Source of the DNA: an uncultured Phascolarctobacterium sp.
GTDB taxonomy: Bacteria; Bacillota; Negativicutes; Acidaminococcales; Acidaminococcaceae
DNA length: 64,000 nucleotides
Reading direction: 5' to 3'
NCBI GenBank assembly: GCA_905200645.1
Contig: CAJKLD010000001.1
Span: forward strand, 62,001-126,000
The position numbers and the translations under genes are program-made. This document shows, piece by piece, positions 17,191 through 26,929 of this stretch. The notes under the pieces are model-generated. The model was not told the DNA's origin. It did no database searches and saw only the letters and a list, made by a program, of their open reading frames with translations. Within the stretch, counting starts at the first letter, position 1; every line of letters begins with the position of its first letter.

Positions 17191-17997
17191 ATGAGTTCTG
17201 TGATAATGCCGGAAAGTGGTATTCATGAAACCGCCATTATTCATCCGTCTGCGATTATCGGTAAGGACGTATCTGTAGGACCTTATGCTGTAATTGATGA
17301 AGATACAATGATTGGTGACGGTTGTATTATTGGTGCTCATGTTACCATTCATAAATATACGACTATTGGCAAAAATAACCGCTTTTTTCCTGGCTGTTCC
17401 ATTGGCGGTGTGCCACAGGATTTAAAGTTTGTGGGGGAAAAGACTCGTACTATAATTGGTGACGGCGGTACATTTCGTGAATGCTGTACTGTTAATCGTG
17501 CTTGCGGCGAAGGTAATGAAACACGTATCGGCAATAATATTTTGATGATGGCGTATACTCATGTTGCTCATAATTGTATTGTGGGCAATAATGTTATCAT
17601 GTCTAATGTAGCTACTTTAGCTGGTCATGTAATTGTGGAGGATCGTGCAGTTATCGGCGGTTTGTCTGCTGTGCATCAATTCTGCAAAATTGGCCGCAAT
17701 GTTATGGTAGGCGGTATGGCGCGTGTATCTCAGGATATTCCGCCCTTTATGATTGTTGCCGGCGATCCGGCATTTGTTTCCGGCTTAAACAGTGTTGGCT
17801 TGTCTAGGGCAGGTATGCCTGCTGAAGAACGTAGTGAGCTGAAAAAGGCTTTCCGCATTCTTTATCGCAGCGGTTTGCCTTTGCAGGAGGCTATTGCCGT
17901 TATGGAAGCAGATTTAAAGAGCTGTGAGCCCGTAGAGCATTTATTGCGTTTCCTGCGTAATGTAGAGCGCGGTATTATCCGCACTCGTAAAAGCTAG
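17191..17997 (+). CDS. lpxA: LpxA, UDP-N-acetylglucosamine O-acyltransferase
   Basis: First step of lipid A synthesis: acylation of the 3-OH of UDP-GlcNAc from hydroxyacyl-ACP. The 268-aa product has a left-handed beta helix of hexapeptide repeats (about 10-190, starting IHPSAIIGKDVSVGPYAVI), the catalytic His in MMAYTHVAHNCIVGN, and the C-terminal helical domain (AFRILYRSGL). Start: ATG 17191 with GGGGAGTG upstream; a GTG at 17182 would overlap the ribosome site. The upstream gap contains a TATAAT at 17135-17140, but no good -35 element, so a separate promoter is only possible. Confidence 0.95.
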   Translation: MSSVIMPESGIHETAIIHPSAIIGKDVSVGPYAVIDEDTMIGDGCIIGAHVTIHKYTTIGKNNRFFPGCSIGGVPQDLKFVGEKTRTIIGDGGTFRECCTVNRACGEGNETRIGNNILMMAYTHVAHNCIVGNNVIMSNVATLAGHVIVEDRAVIGGLSAVHQFCKIGRNVMVGGMARVSQDIPPFMIVAGDPAFVSGLNSVGLSRAGMPAEERSELKKAFRILYRSGLPLQEAIAVMEADLKSCEPVEHLLRFLRNVERGIIRTRKS

Positions 17998-18012
17998 GAA
18001 TAGTAAGAAATT

Positions 18013-18819
18013 ATGGAAGTTTTAGGTGTATTGTCGGGCATTGGTCATTTGCCTGTGGAGGTAGCTCGTTCTGCTAAGGAGCAGGGCTACGAGGTGGTGG
18101 CAGTAGGTGTAGTTCCCGGAATTGACGAGGAATTGGAGCCGAGCGTCGACCATTATTACGAAATCAATATTGGCAAAATAGGCAAGATAATTTCTGTTTT
18201 GAAAAAGCATAAGATAACTAAGGTCACAATGATTGGTAAAGTGACTAAGGAAGTGCTTTACAAGGCAGGAGCAATCGTGCCTGATTTGCGTGCCATAAAA
18301 ATTCTTGCCAGCGTTCCGGATCGCAAGGACGATACCATTATGAACGCCATTGTTAAGGAACTGGAGAGCGAGGGTATTGAGGTTATGGATCAAACCATTC
18401 TTATAAAACCCTTGCTGCCGAAGCCCGGGATTCTTACTAAACGTAGGCCCACAGAGGCAGAGCTGGCGGATATGGAATTTGGCTTTGAAATGGCTAAAGC
18501 AATCGGTGGACTGGATATTGGTCAAACGGTAGTTGTTAAAAACCGTGCCGTAATGGCGGTGGAGGCTATTGAAGGAACAGATGCCTGCATTTTGCGCGGC
18601 GGTTATTTGGGCAAGGGCGGCGTGATTGTTGCTAAGGCGGCCAAACCGTCCCAGGATCAGCGCTTTGATATTCCCGGCTTTGGCACTAAGACTTTGGAGT
18701 CTATGATTTATGCCGGAGCAACAGGAATTATTATCGAAGCAGGCAATACTTTGATTGCTGAAAGGGAAAAAGTCATCAAATTAGCAGATGAACATGATAT
18801 AACTATCTTGGTAAAATAA
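18013..18819 (+). CDS. lpxI: LpxI, UDP-2,3-diacylglucosamine pyrophosphatase
   Basis: Hydrolyses UDP-2,3-diacylglucosamine to lipid X plus UMP, the job done by LpxH in enterobacteria. The 268-aa product matches the LpxI (former DUF1009) layout: an N-terminal Rossmann-like domain (LGVLSGIGHLPVEVARSAKEQGYEVVAVGV, split here as start and end of one segment) and a C-terminal domain with EGTDACILRGGYLGKGGVIVAK-type motifs and the FDIPGFGTKTLE loop. It starts 15 bases after lpxA and is followed by a strong terminator, ending the lpxD-lpxI operon. No lpxH is in the window. Confidence 0.93.
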   Translation: MEVLGVLSGIGHLPVEVARSAKEQGYEVVAVGVVPGIDEELEPSVDHYYEINIGKIGKIISVLKKHKITKVTMIGKVTKEVLYKAGAIVPDLRAIKILASVPDRKDDTIMNAIVKELESEGIEVMDQTILIKPLLPKPGILTKRRPTEAELADMEFGFEMAKAIGGLDIGQTVVVKNRAVMAVEAIEGTDACILRGGYLGKGGVIVAKAAKPSQDQRFDIPGFGTKTLESMIYAGATGIIIEAGNTLIAEREKVIKLADEHDITILVK

Positions 18820-18846
18820 AATATTGTAAAAAATTTCGCAATTCTT

Positions 18847-18877
18847 AGCGGCTGACAGCTTATGTCAGCCGCTTTTT
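18847..18877 (+). terminator. Intrinsic terminator after lpxI
   Basis: Perfect 11-bp stem AGCGGCTGACA/TGTCAGCCGCT (18847-18857 with 18863-18873), 5-nt loop, TTTTT. Confidence 0.92.
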
Positions 18878-18925
18878 GTGTTATAATATATAATGAAATC
18901 GTATAAGCTTTGATAAGGAGTAATT

Positions 18926-20062
18926 ATGTCAAAGATTCTCATTTCTGCCGGAGAAGCTTCCGGCGATATTCACGCAGCGGCTGTAACTGCCGCCATTAAA
19001 AAAATAGATAGCTCGGCGCAGGTTTTTGGTATGGGCGGTGAAGCTCTGCGTGCTGCCGGCGGTGAAGTGCTTTTTGATATTAAAGATCATGGTGTAATGG
19101 GTTTTGTTGAGGTTATCAAAAAACTGCCGGATTTGTTCAAGCTGCGCAGTGATTTTGCGAAGGTTATGGATGAACGTAAGCCCGACTGCATGGTAGTGGT
19201 TGATTATCCTGGCTTTAATATGAAATTAGCTAAGCTGGCTCACGATAAAGGGATTCCGGTAGTTTCTTATATTGCTCCTTCGGCTTGGGCTTGGAATAAG
19301 GGTCGCGCTAAAAATGTGGCTAAAATTGTTGATAAGGTGGCCTGCATTTTTCCTTTTGAATATGATGTATATAAGGAAGCAGGCGCGCCCGTAGAATTTG
19401 TCGGGCATCCGCTGCTGGATATTGTGCATCCTTCTATGGAAAAAGCAGAAGCTACAGCCTGGGCTGGAAAAGAATCCGGCAGACCACTGGTACTGATTAT
19501 GCCGGGAAGCAGGTTAATGGAAATTGAGAAAATGCTGCCTAATCTACTGGCAGGCGCTAAGCTTTTACAAGAACAAATGCCGCAGGTGCAGTTTGCTATG
19601 CCTCGAGCAGGTACTATTCCTGTGGAGCTGCTGCAAGATAAAATTAAAGCTTCCGGTTTAACTGTAAAAATAACCGAAGGTCATAATTACGATTTATTTA
19701 GTGTGGCAGATTTAGCCTTGGCAACCAGCGGTACGGTGACCTTGGAGGCAGCGTTATGCGGACTGCCAAGCATTATAGTTTACCGTACTTCTGCTTTGAA
19801 CGCTTTTATTGCCCGTAGAGTAATCAATATTCCTAATATTGGCTTGCCTAATATTGTTGCCGGCAGACAAATTTTGCCGGAGCTTTTGCAGGAAAATTTC
19901 ACCCCTGAAAAACTGGCAGCTACGGCAGTAGAGCTTTTACAGCCGGAAAGCAGGCTGCGTCTGCATGACGATTTGGCTTATATGAAGCAGAGATTAGGCG
20001 AACCAGGAGCAGTGGGCAGAGTGGCTCAACTAATTCTAAAAATAGCTGAGGAGAAAAGATGA
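18926..20062 (+). CDS. lpxB: LpxB, lipid-A-disaccharide synthase
   Basis: Glycosyltransferase (GT19) that joins lipid X and UDP-diacylglucosamine into the lipid A disaccharide, on the cytoplasmic face of the inner membrane. The 378-aa product has the N-terminal family motif GEASGDIHAAAV, the substrate region VVDYPGFNMKLAK and SYIAPSAWAW, and the C-terminal nucleotide-sugar-binding half with MPGSRLMEI and SGTVTLEAALCG. Length is typical. AAGGAG precedes ATG 18926. Its last four bases (ATGA) overlap msbA, so the two are translationally coupled. Confidence 0.95.
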   Translation: MSKILISAGEASGDIHAAAVTAAIKKIDSSAQVFGMGGEALRAAGGEVLFDIKDHGVMGFVEVIKKLPDLFKLRSDFAKVMDERKPDCMVVVDYPGFNMKLAKLAHDKGIPVVSYIAPSAWAWNKGRAKNVAKIVDKVACIFPFEYDVYKEAGAPVEFVGHPLLDIVHPSMEKAEATAWAGKESGRPLVLIMPGSRLMEIEKMLPNLLAGAKLLQEQMPQVQFAMPRAGTIPVELLQDKIKASGLTVKITEGHNYDLFSVADLALATSGTVTLEAALCGLPSIIVYRTSALNAFIARRVINIPNIGLPNIVAGRQILPELLQENFTPEKLAATAVELLQPESRLRLHDDLAYMKQRLGEPGAVGRVAQLILKIAEEKR

Positions 20063-21792
20063 ATTTATATTTTCGTGCATTAAAATATGTTAAACCTTAT
20101 ATTTTTCGTGGGCTTTGTGCGGCTGTATGTACGGCGATTGCTGCCGGCGGCACTGCCTACCTGCCTTGGATAATCAAGGATATGGTGGATCAGGTGCTCA
20201 AAGAAAAAAATACCGAGATGCTTAACTATATTGTAATGAGTATTATTGTGGTATTTATTATTCGCGGACTTGCCTTTTATGGACAAAGCTATTTGATGCA
20301 CTATGTTGGTCAAAGAGTTATTATAGATATCCGTAAGGCTGTGTTTGAAAAATTACAGCGTCTGGGGTTAGATTTTTATGATAAAAATAAAACCGGTACC
20401 ATTATGAGCTATGTTACTAATGATGTAGGCGCATTGCAGACGGCTATGGTAGAAAATGTGGTAGAAATGGTAACGGAAAGCGTTATTTTAATCGCCTCCA
20501 TCGTGATGATGATTTATTTGGATTGGCGCTTATTTTTGGTAACCTTTAGTACCTTTCCTATAGTTTTGCTGTTTATCGATCAGTTTGGCAAGCGGATTCG
20601 TAAATCAGGCAGCCGTATTCAAGAGGCTACTGCTGATATTACTTCTGTTTTGCAGGAAACAGTTTCTTCTGCCCGCGTTATTAAATCCTTTGTGCGGGAG
20701 GAATATGAAATTGAGCGTTTTGAACGTGAAAACGTTAAAAACTTTCGTGCTAACATGAAATATGCGCAGCTTTCTGCTACGCTGACACCGACTATTGAGT
20801 TTGTGGCTGCCGTAGGTGTAACCATTATTTTGTGGTATGGCGGCAATAGTGTAATTGACGGCAAAATCAGTGCAGGCAGCTTGGTAGCGTTTTTGACCTA
20901 TGCCGTTAATATATCTAATCCTATTAAGCGTTTAAGCCGTGTTATCGGCAACATTCAAAAAGCTTTGGCTGCCGCTCAGCGTGTTTTTGGTGTGCTTGAT
21001 CTGCCGGAGACAATTCAGAATGCACCTAGTGCCAAGCAGCTGCCTATGGTAAAGGGTAATGTGCGCTTTAATAATGTTTCCTTTGAATATAATCCGGGAG
21101 AACAAGTGCTCAATAACATGAGCTTTGAAGTAAAGCCTGGAGAGATGATTGCTTTTGTAGGTCCTTCCGGCGCCGGTAAATCTACTGTGGCTAGTCTGCT
21201 GCCACGTTTTTATGACGTAACTGACGGCAGCATAACTATTGACGGAGAAGATATTCGTAGAGTTACTCTTGATTCTCTGCGTGAGCAGGTTGGCATTGTG
21301 CCGCAGGAAACAGTGCTGTTTAACGGCAGTGTTTATGATAATATTCTTTATGGCCGGCTTGATGCAACTAAGGCAGAAGTTGAAGCTGCTGCTAAAGCCG
21401 CTAATGCTCATAATTTTATTATGGAGCTGCCTCAAGGCTATAGCACAATGCTGGGCGACCGCGGCGTAAATATTTCCGGCGGTCAGCGTCAGCGTATTTC
21501 CATTGCCAGGGCAATCCTTAAAAATCCGCAGATACTTATTTTAGACGAGGCTACCTCCGCTTTGGATACTGAAAGCGAGCGCGTAGTGCAGGAAGCGCTG
21601 GACCGTCTGATGGTTGGCAGAACCTCTTTTGTTATTGCGCACCGTCTTTCTACGATAAAAAATGCCGATAAGATTATGGTTTTGGAAAAAGGAACTCTAG
21701 TAGAGCAGGGAACTCACGATGAGTTAATGGCTAAAAATGGCTTGTATGCTCATTTATACCAAATTCAGTATAGCAGCAAACAATCTCATTGA
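20059..21792 (+). CDS. msbA: MsbA-type lipid A flippase (ABC transporter)
   Basis: Homodimeric ABC exporter that flips core-lipid A across the inner membrane. The 577-aa half-transporter has six transmembrane helices (about residues 15-310) and an ATPase domain (about 335-570) with Walker A GPSGAGKST, signature NISGGQRQR, Walker B ILILDEATSALD and the switch His in VIAHRLSTI. Coupled by a 4-base overlap to lpxB and followed by the waaA-lpxK gene after 19 bases, which supports lipid A as substrate rather than a drug. Confidence 0.92.
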   Translation: MNLYFRALKYVKPYIFRGLCAAVCTAIAAGGTAYLPWIIKDMVDQVLKEKNTEMLNYIVMSIIVVFIIRGLAFYGQSYLMHYVGQRVIIDIRKAVFEKLQRLGLDFYDKNKTGTIMSYVTNDVGALQTAMVENVVEMVTESVILIASIVMMIYLDWRLFLVTFSTFPIVLLFIDQFGKRIRKSGSRIQEATADITSVLQETVSSARVIKSFVREEYEIERFERENVKNFRANMKYAQLSATLTPTIEFVAAVGVTIILWYGGNSVIDGKISAGSLVAFLTYAVNISNPIKRLSRVIGNIQKALAAAQRVFGVLDLPETIQNAPSAKQLPMVKGNVRFNNVSFEYNPGEQVLNNMSFEVKPGEMIAFVGPSGAGKSTVASLLPRFYDVTDGSITIDGEDIRRVTLDSLREQVGIVPQETVLFNGSVYDNILYGRLDATKAEVEAAAKAANAHNFIMELPQGYSTMLGDRGVNISGGQRQRISIARAILKNPQILILDEATSALDTESERVVQEALDRLMVGRTSFVIAHRLSTIKNADKIMVLEKGTLVEQGTHDELMAKNGLYAHLYQIQYSSKQSH

Positions 21793-21811
21793 AGCGAAAA
21801 GAGGTCAGTAG

Positions 21812-24346
21812 ATGTATATTCTGTATAATATTCTCATTTTAATAGTGTTGGTGGTTTTTGTTCTGCCATATTATACTTATCGTTTGTTTACAGAAAAGGG
21901 CTTTGGCTTAAGGTTTAAACAACAGGTTTTTGGACGCATTGATGAACAGGAAATCGCTAAAGTTATGCGTAAGGATTGCATTTGGATTCATGGCGCTTCT
22001 GTGGGCGAAATTGTCGCTACTAGTCCTTTAGTTAAGCAAATCCGCAAAGCTATGCCTGATAGACCGGTGCTGGTAAGCGCTTTCACCGTAGGCGGTTATA
22101 ATATGGCCAAGCAGATTATTCCCGAGGCAGATGCGATTATCTATTTTCCTTTGGATTTGCCTTTTGTAGCTGAATCCTTGGTTAAACGTATTCATCCCGG
22201 AGTATTTATGCCGGTAGAAACAGAGCTGTGGCCTAATTTCCTGCGGGCTATTCGTGAACGTCACATTCCTGTGATGATGGTTAACGGACGTATTTCGGAA
22301 AAATCCGTCAAAAACTACCGTTATCTTTATGGAATTTGGGACGATATGCTGAATACCGTTACCCGCTTTTGTATGCAGTCCAGTATTGATGCCGATTATA
22401 TCGCGCATTTGGGCGCAGACAGGAAAAAAATCTTTGTCACCGGTAATACTAAGTTTGACCAGACCTATGCCGAGGTTACGGCAGAGGATTTGGCAAAATA
22501 TCGTTTTGAATTGGGCTTAAAAAATGATTATCCCATTATTGTTGCCGGTTCTACCCACCCCGGTGAGGAAAAGGTCCTGTTGGAAGCCTTTAAAGCGGTT
22601 CGCGCTAAATTTGCTCATGCCAGATTAGTAATTGCTCCGCGTAAAACTGGACGTGCCGAGGAAATTGCCAAGCTGGCCAGTCATTATGGTTATGAAACCG
22701 GGTTCCGCTCTGAAATGCAGGAAGTTGAAGGCGAACGCAAGGAATATCCGTTGCTGATTATTGATACTATCGGCGAGTTGGGACGTATTTACGCTGTCGG
22801 CGACGTAGTTTATGTGGGCGGCTCCTTTAGCAACACGGGCGGTCACAATGTTTTGGAGCCTGCGGCTCATGCTAAGCCGATTCTTGTTGGGCCCAGTATG
22901 CAGAATTTTAAGGATTCTTATGCTTTGCTCAGCAAGGTTAAGGCCTGCAAAATGGTCAACAGTACTTCTGAATTAACCAGTGAAATGCTGGATATTCTGC
23001 AAAACGACGAACGCCGTGCTCAAATGGGCGCTGCGTCTCTGCAGGTTATTAAAGAAAACCGCGGCGCGGACATCCGCAGTATTAGGTATCTAAAAGAGCT
23101 TTTGGATTTGACTGCCGTTCCGGCTCGCGAATATGCTGTTTATCCTGTCAATACTCGTAATCTTAATGATGAGGGCGGCGGTCGCCTGCGTCATGGAGAT
23201 GCCATTATCCAATATATTTACCGTATTGCTTACGGTCCGGATACGCCGTTTATGGGCTGGCTCTTGCTGGCAGCCTTGCGCGGCATGTCCTATCTTTATA
23301 AATTCGGCGTTTGCTGCAAGCTGAATATGTATGATTTAGGCTTGCTGAAAAAGGAAAAGCTTGACTGCTGCGTAATTTCCATAGGTAATATTACTGTCGG
23401 TGGTACCGGTAAAACTCCTACGGCACAGAAGATGGCCGGGATTATCAAAGCTATGGGTTATCGCGTAGTTATTCTGAATCGTGGCTACCGTTCCCATTGG
23501 GGTAAGGAAATAGGCGTTGTTTCTGACGGTAATAAAATTTTTATGACTGCCTATGAAGCAGGTGACGAAGCATATTTAATGGCGAAAACGCTGCCGGGAA
23601 TTCCGGTTGTTATCGGTAAAAATCGTGCCGTTACCGGCCGTTATGCTGTAGAAAAGCTCAATGCAGAAGTAATCATCATGGACGACGGTTATCAGCATTG
23701 GCAGCTGGAGCGCGATTTGGATGTTGTTTTGGTCGATACCTTGAATATGTTCGGCAATGGCTGCGTCTTACCTCGCGGCACTCTGCGCGAGCCCTTACAG
23801 AATTTAGCCCGCGGCGATTTATTCCTGTTGACTAAGACTGACCAAAGCAGTAAGCTGAGCAGAATGCAGCTGCGCAATATTATTGCTAAATATAACGCTC
23901 AGGCTCCCGTTATTGAAAGTATCCATCATCCGAAAAATTTTGTAGAAATTGCTGACTGGTATAAGGGTATCTCCGAGAATTTTAAGGATTTAGAAGATTT
24001 AAAGGGAAAAGACGTTATGGTCTTTTCTGCAATCGGTAATCCGTCATCTTTTGAGCAGACCTTATCCAGCATTGGTTTAAATATTTTAGAATCAGTACGT
24101 TATCCGGACCATCACGATTATGGTATGCTGGAAATGCAGTATATTAACGAACGTGCCAGCAGTTTGAAGGCTGTAGCCATGGTAGCTACCGCTAAGGACG
24201 CAGTAAAAATTCCTACAGAGTTTATTTATTCTGCCCGTGAAATTCCGCTGTATATTCTCAATATGGATATACGCATTACTGAAGGTATGGATAAATTCAC
24301 GGAATATATTGAAGATGCCATTAAAAAGGAGTTTGATAAAAAATGA
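21812..24346 (+). CDS. waaA-lpxK: Fused Kdo transferase and lipid A 4'-kinase (WaaA-LpxK)
   Basis: One 844-aa protein with two lipid A enzymes. The N-terminal half (about 1-425) is a GT30 Kdo transferase: membrane anchor at about 3-22, the HGASVGE motif (residues 60-66, Glu66 the expected catalytic base), VETELWPN, AGSTHPGEE and GGSFSNTGGHNVLEPA. The C-terminal half (about 450-840) is LpxK, tetraacyldisaccharide 4'-kinase, with the P-loop GNITVGGTGKTP (about 525-536) and DDGYQHWQLERD (about 622). A hydrophilic linker joins them. No stop or frameshift is visible at the junction. LpxK makes the substrate of WaaA, so the fusion could channel lipid IVA. It overlaps kdsB by 4 bases. Confidence 0.93.
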   Translation: MYILYNILILIVLVVFVLPYYTYRLFTEKGFGLRFKQQVFGRIDEQEIAKVMRKDCIWIHGASVGEIVATSPLVKQIRKAMPDRPVLVSAFTVGGYNMAKQIIPEADAIIYFPLDLPFVAESLVKRIHPGVFMPVETELWPNFLRAIRERHIPVMMVNGRISEKSVKNYRYLYGIWDDMLNTVTRFCMQSSIDADYIAHLGADRKKIFVTGNTKFDQTYAEVTAEDLAKYRFELGLKNDYPIIVAGSTHPGEEKVLLEAFKAVRAKFAHARLVIAPRKTGRAEEIAKLASHYGYETGFRSEMQEVEGERKEYPLLIIDTIGELGRIYAVGDVVYVGGSFSNTGGHNVLEPAAHAKPILVGPSMQNFKDSYALLSKVKACKMVNSTSELTSEMLDILQNDERRAQMGAASLQVIKENRGADIRSIRYLKELLDLTAVPAREYAVYPVNTRNLNDEGGGRLRHGDAIIQYIYRIAYGPDTPFMGWLLLAALRGMSYLYKFGVCCKLNMYDLGLLKKEKLDCCVISIGNITVGGTGKTPTAQKMAGIIKAMGYRVVILNRGYRSHWGKEIGVVSDGNKIFMTAYEAGDEAYLMAKTLPGIPVVIGKNRAVTGRYAVEKLNAEVIIMDDGYQHWQLERDLDVVLVDTLNMFGNGCVLPRGTLREPLQNLARGDLFLLTKTDQSSKLSRMQLRNIIAKYNAQAPVIESIHHPKNFVEIADWYKGISENFKDLEDLKGKDVMVFSAIGNPSSFEQTLSSIGLNILESVRYPDHHDYGMLEMQYINERASSLKAVAMVATAKDAVKIPTEFIYSAREIPLYILNMDIRITEGMDKFTEYIEDAIKKEFDKK

Positions 24347-25077
24347 AGGTACTTTGTGTAATTCCTGCTCGCTATGCGTCTACCCGCCTGCCTGGCAAGC
24401 CTTTGTCCATGATTTGCGGTAAGCCCATGATTCAGCGTGTGTATGAACGCGCCTGTATGGCAAAGCTGCCTGACGAGGTAGTGGTAGCAACAGATAATGA
24501 GCAGGTAAAAAAAGCAGTTGAAGCCTGCGGCGGTAAGGCTATAATGACTTCTCCCGAACATCCCAGCGGCACTGACCGTTTAGCAGAGGTAGCGTTGAAC
24601 TATCCTGATGTTGACGTTATTGTCAATGTGCAGGGTGATGAGCCCATGATTCCGCCGGAAGTAATTGACCGTTTGGCAGCTGTTTTTAATGATGATGAAA
24701 ATTTGCAGATGGCTACTTTAAAGGTTGCTATGCAGGAAGAAGACTACAACAATCCTGCTGCCGTCAAGGTTGTTACAGATTTAAACGGCTATGCGCTGTA
24801 TTTTTCTCGCAGCTTAATGCCTTATCCGCGTAATAAGCCGGAAGGCTACACTGTTTATAAGCATGTAGGTATTTATGCTTACCGCCGCAGCTTTTTGCTG
24901 AAATATGCCGCTTTGGCTACTACTCCCTTAGAAAGAGCAGAAAGCTTGGAGCAGCTGCGCGCGTTGGAAAATGGCTATAAGATTAAAGTTTTGGAAAGTG
25001 ATTTTCAGGGTATCGGAGTAGATACTCCCGAAGATTTGGCAGCTGTAAACGAATTGTTTGCCAAGATGAATAAATAG
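24343..25077 (+). CDS. kdsB: KdsB, CMP-Kdo synthetase
   Basis: Activates Kdo with CTP to CMP-Kdo, the donor used by WaaA just upstream. The 244-aa product shows the nucleotide-binding motif IPARYASTRLPGKPL at residues 5-19, then VVATDNEQV, SGTDRLAEV and VNVQGDEPMIPPEVID, all typical of the family. ATGA overlap with waaA-lpxK; kdsA follows after 10 bases with an AGGAGG site. Confidence 0.96.
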   Translation: MKVLCVIPARYASTRLPGKPLSMICGKPMIQRVYERACMAKLPDEVVVATDNEQVKKAVEACGGKAIMTSPEHPSGTDRLAEVALNYPDVDVIVNVQGDEPMIPPEVIDRLAAVFNDDENLQMATLKVAMQEEDYNNPAAVKVVTDLNGYALYFSRSLMPYPRNKPEGYTVYKHVGIYAYRRSFLLKYAALATTPLERAESLEQLRALENGYKIKVLESDFQGIGVDTPEDLAAVNELFAKMNK

Positions 25078-25087
25078 GAGGTTAGCT

Positions 25088-25906
25088 ATGCATATTGTTA
25101 AAGTTGGCGATTACCAAGTAGGTCAAGGACATCCTTTGCTGCTCATGGCAGGACCATGCGTGCTTGAAGGCTACGAACGCAGTCTGATGATTGGCAGGCG
25201 TACTAAGGCTATTTGTGCAGAACTTGGTATTCCTTATGTTTTTAAGGCTTCCTTTGATAAAGCCAATCGTTCCTCCTATGCGTCTTTCCGTGGACCCGGT
25301 ATTGAGGAAGGCTTGCAAGTTTTAGCACAAATTAAAAAGGATTTAGGTGTGCCCGTAGTTACGGATATTCACGAACCCTGGCAGGCAGAAAAAGCTGCGG
25401 AGGTAGCAGACATCTTGCAAATACCTGCTTTTTTGTGCCGTCAGACAGATTTAGTGTGGGCGGCAGCTAAAACAGGCAGAACTATCAATGTAAAAAAAGG
25501 ACAGTTTTTAGCGCCTTGGGATATGAAGAATGTTATAAAAAAAGTAGAAGAAGCAGGCAACAATAATGTGCTGCTTACAGAGCGCGGCGCCAGCTTTGGT
25601 TATAATACTTTAGTTACCGATATGCGCGGTCTTGCCGTAATGCGTGAATTAGGTTATCCTGTAGTAATGGACGCTACTCACAGCGTGCAGATTCCCGGCG
25701 GGCAGGGAACCTCAAGCGGCGGTCAAAGTCAATATGTGCCGCACATGGCTAGAGCCGCAGCGGCAGTAGGTATTGACGCTTTGTTCTTAGAGGTGCACGA
25801 TAATCCGGCGGAAGCCTTGAGCGATGGTCCTAATATGGTGCGCTTGGATGATTTGCATAAGCTGCTCAGCGACGTGCTGGCTATTGATAAAATAGTACGC
25901 GGTTGA
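25088..25906 (+). CDS. kdsA: KdsA, Kdo-8-phosphate synthase
   Basis: Condenses phosphoenolpyruvate and arabinose-5-phosphate to Kdo-8-phosphate. The 272-aa TIM-barrel protein has AGPCVLEGYERSL, the substrate Lys region FKASFDKANRSS, TDIHEPWQAEKAAEVADILQ (two adjacent segments), TERGASFGYNTLV and DATHSVQIPGG. It belongs to the Kdo set kdsB-kdsA-kdsD-kdsC, which is complete here and in biosynthetic proximity. Confidence 0.96.
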   Translation: MHIVKVGDYQVGQGHPLLLMAGPCVLEGYERSLMIGRRTKAICAELGIPYVFKASFDKANRSSYASFRGPGIEEGLQVLAQIKKDLGVPVVTDIHEPWQAEKAAEVADILQIPAFLCRQTDLVWAAAKTGRTINVKKGQFLAPWDMKNVIKKVEEAGNNNVLLTERGASFGYNTLVTDMRGLAVMRELGYPVVMDATHSVQIPGGQGTSSGGQSQYVPHMARAAAAVGIDALFLEVHDNPAEALSDGPNMVRLDDLHKLLSDVLAIDKIVRG

Positions 25907-25954
25907 GTATTAGAGATAGATTAGTTGTTGATTAAAAGAAAGGTGGCAGCAGAT

Positions 25955-26929
25955 ATGGAAGCAATGCTGGAGCATGCGCGCGACGTTTTGCGCATGGAAG
26001 CAGAAGCCGTTTTAGAGCTTGTGCCTCGAATAGATAAAAATTTTGCAGCAGCCGTAAATCTGATTTTGGAATGTCAGGGACGCACTGTTATCACAGGTAT
26101 GGGTAAGAGCGGTTTAATTGGCCGTAAAATGGCAGCAACGCTGGCCAGCACCGGAACACCGTCCTTTTATCTGCATCCGGCAGAGGGAATTCACGGTGAT
26201 TTAGGTATGGTAACCTCCGGCGATGTAGTAATTGCTTTATCCAACAGCGGGGAGACGGGAGAGGTGCTGAATATTCTTCCTTCCTTGCGCCGTATTGGCG
26301 CAAAAATTATTGCTATGGTCGGCAACGCTAATTCTACCTTAGGTAAAAATGCTGATGTTGTTTTAGATGTAGGCGTCAGCAAGGAGGCTTGTCCTTTAGG
26401 CCTTGCACCTACCAGCAGCACTACCGCTGCTTTGGCTTACGGTGATGCTTTGGCATTGGCTTTGCTCAAAAAGCATAATTTTACAGCCAGCCAGTTTGCT
26501 ATTTTCCATCCGGGCGGCAGCTTAGGACGCAAATTGTTATTGACTGTAGGCAGCATTATGCATAAGGGTGACGAAAATCCTACTGTTTTGGCAGATACTA
26601 CGGTGCAGGAGGCTTTGTTTGTCATTACAGATAAAGGCTTAGGTGCAGTTTCTGTAGTAGATGCTGACGGTATTATGCAGGGGGTACTGACGGACGGAGA
26701 TATTCGCCGCGGACTGAGCAAGGGCGTAGATTTTTTGCAGCGTCCTGTGCGTGAACTAATGACTGCTGCACCGAAAACCATTACTGAGGATAAATTGGCT
26801 GCACAGGCTTTGCATTTAATGGAAAGCAACAAGCCGAAACCTATTACCGTATTGCCGGTTATTGATGAGAAGAAGAAGGTTATCGGTCTTCTGCACATGA
26901 CTGACTTAGTGCGTCAGGGAGTGGTATAA
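25955..26929 (+). CDS. kdsD: KdsD, arabinose-5-phosphate isomerase
   Basis: Converts ribulose-5-phosphate to arabinose-5-phosphate, the Kdo precursor. The 324-aa product has an N-terminal SIS domain (about 30-180; VITGMGKSGLIGRKMAATLA region, ALSNSGETGEVLN, PTSSTTAALAYGDALA) and two C-terminal CBS domains (about 200-320). Start: ATG 25955 follows AAAGGTGG; a TTG at 25925 would add ten residues without a ribosome site. The stop overlaps the kdsC start (TAATG). Its context makes KdsD rather than a GutQ/KpsF paralogue the natural call. Confidence 0.94.
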   Translation: MEAMLEHARDVLRMEAEAVLELVPRIDKNFAAAVNLILECQGRTVITGMGKSGLIGRKMAATLASTGTPSFYLHPAEGIHGDLGMVTSGDVVIALSNSGETGEVLNILPSLRRIGAKIIAMVGNANSTLGKNADVVLDVGVSKEACPLGLAPTSSTTAALAYGDALALALLKKHNFTASQFAIFHPGGSLGRKLLLTVGSIMHKGDENPTVLADTTVQEALFVITDKGLGAVSVVDADGIMQGVLTDGDIRRGLSKGVDFLQRPVRELMTAAPKTITEDKLAAQALHLMESNKPKPITVLPVIDEKKKVIGLLHMTDLVRQGVV

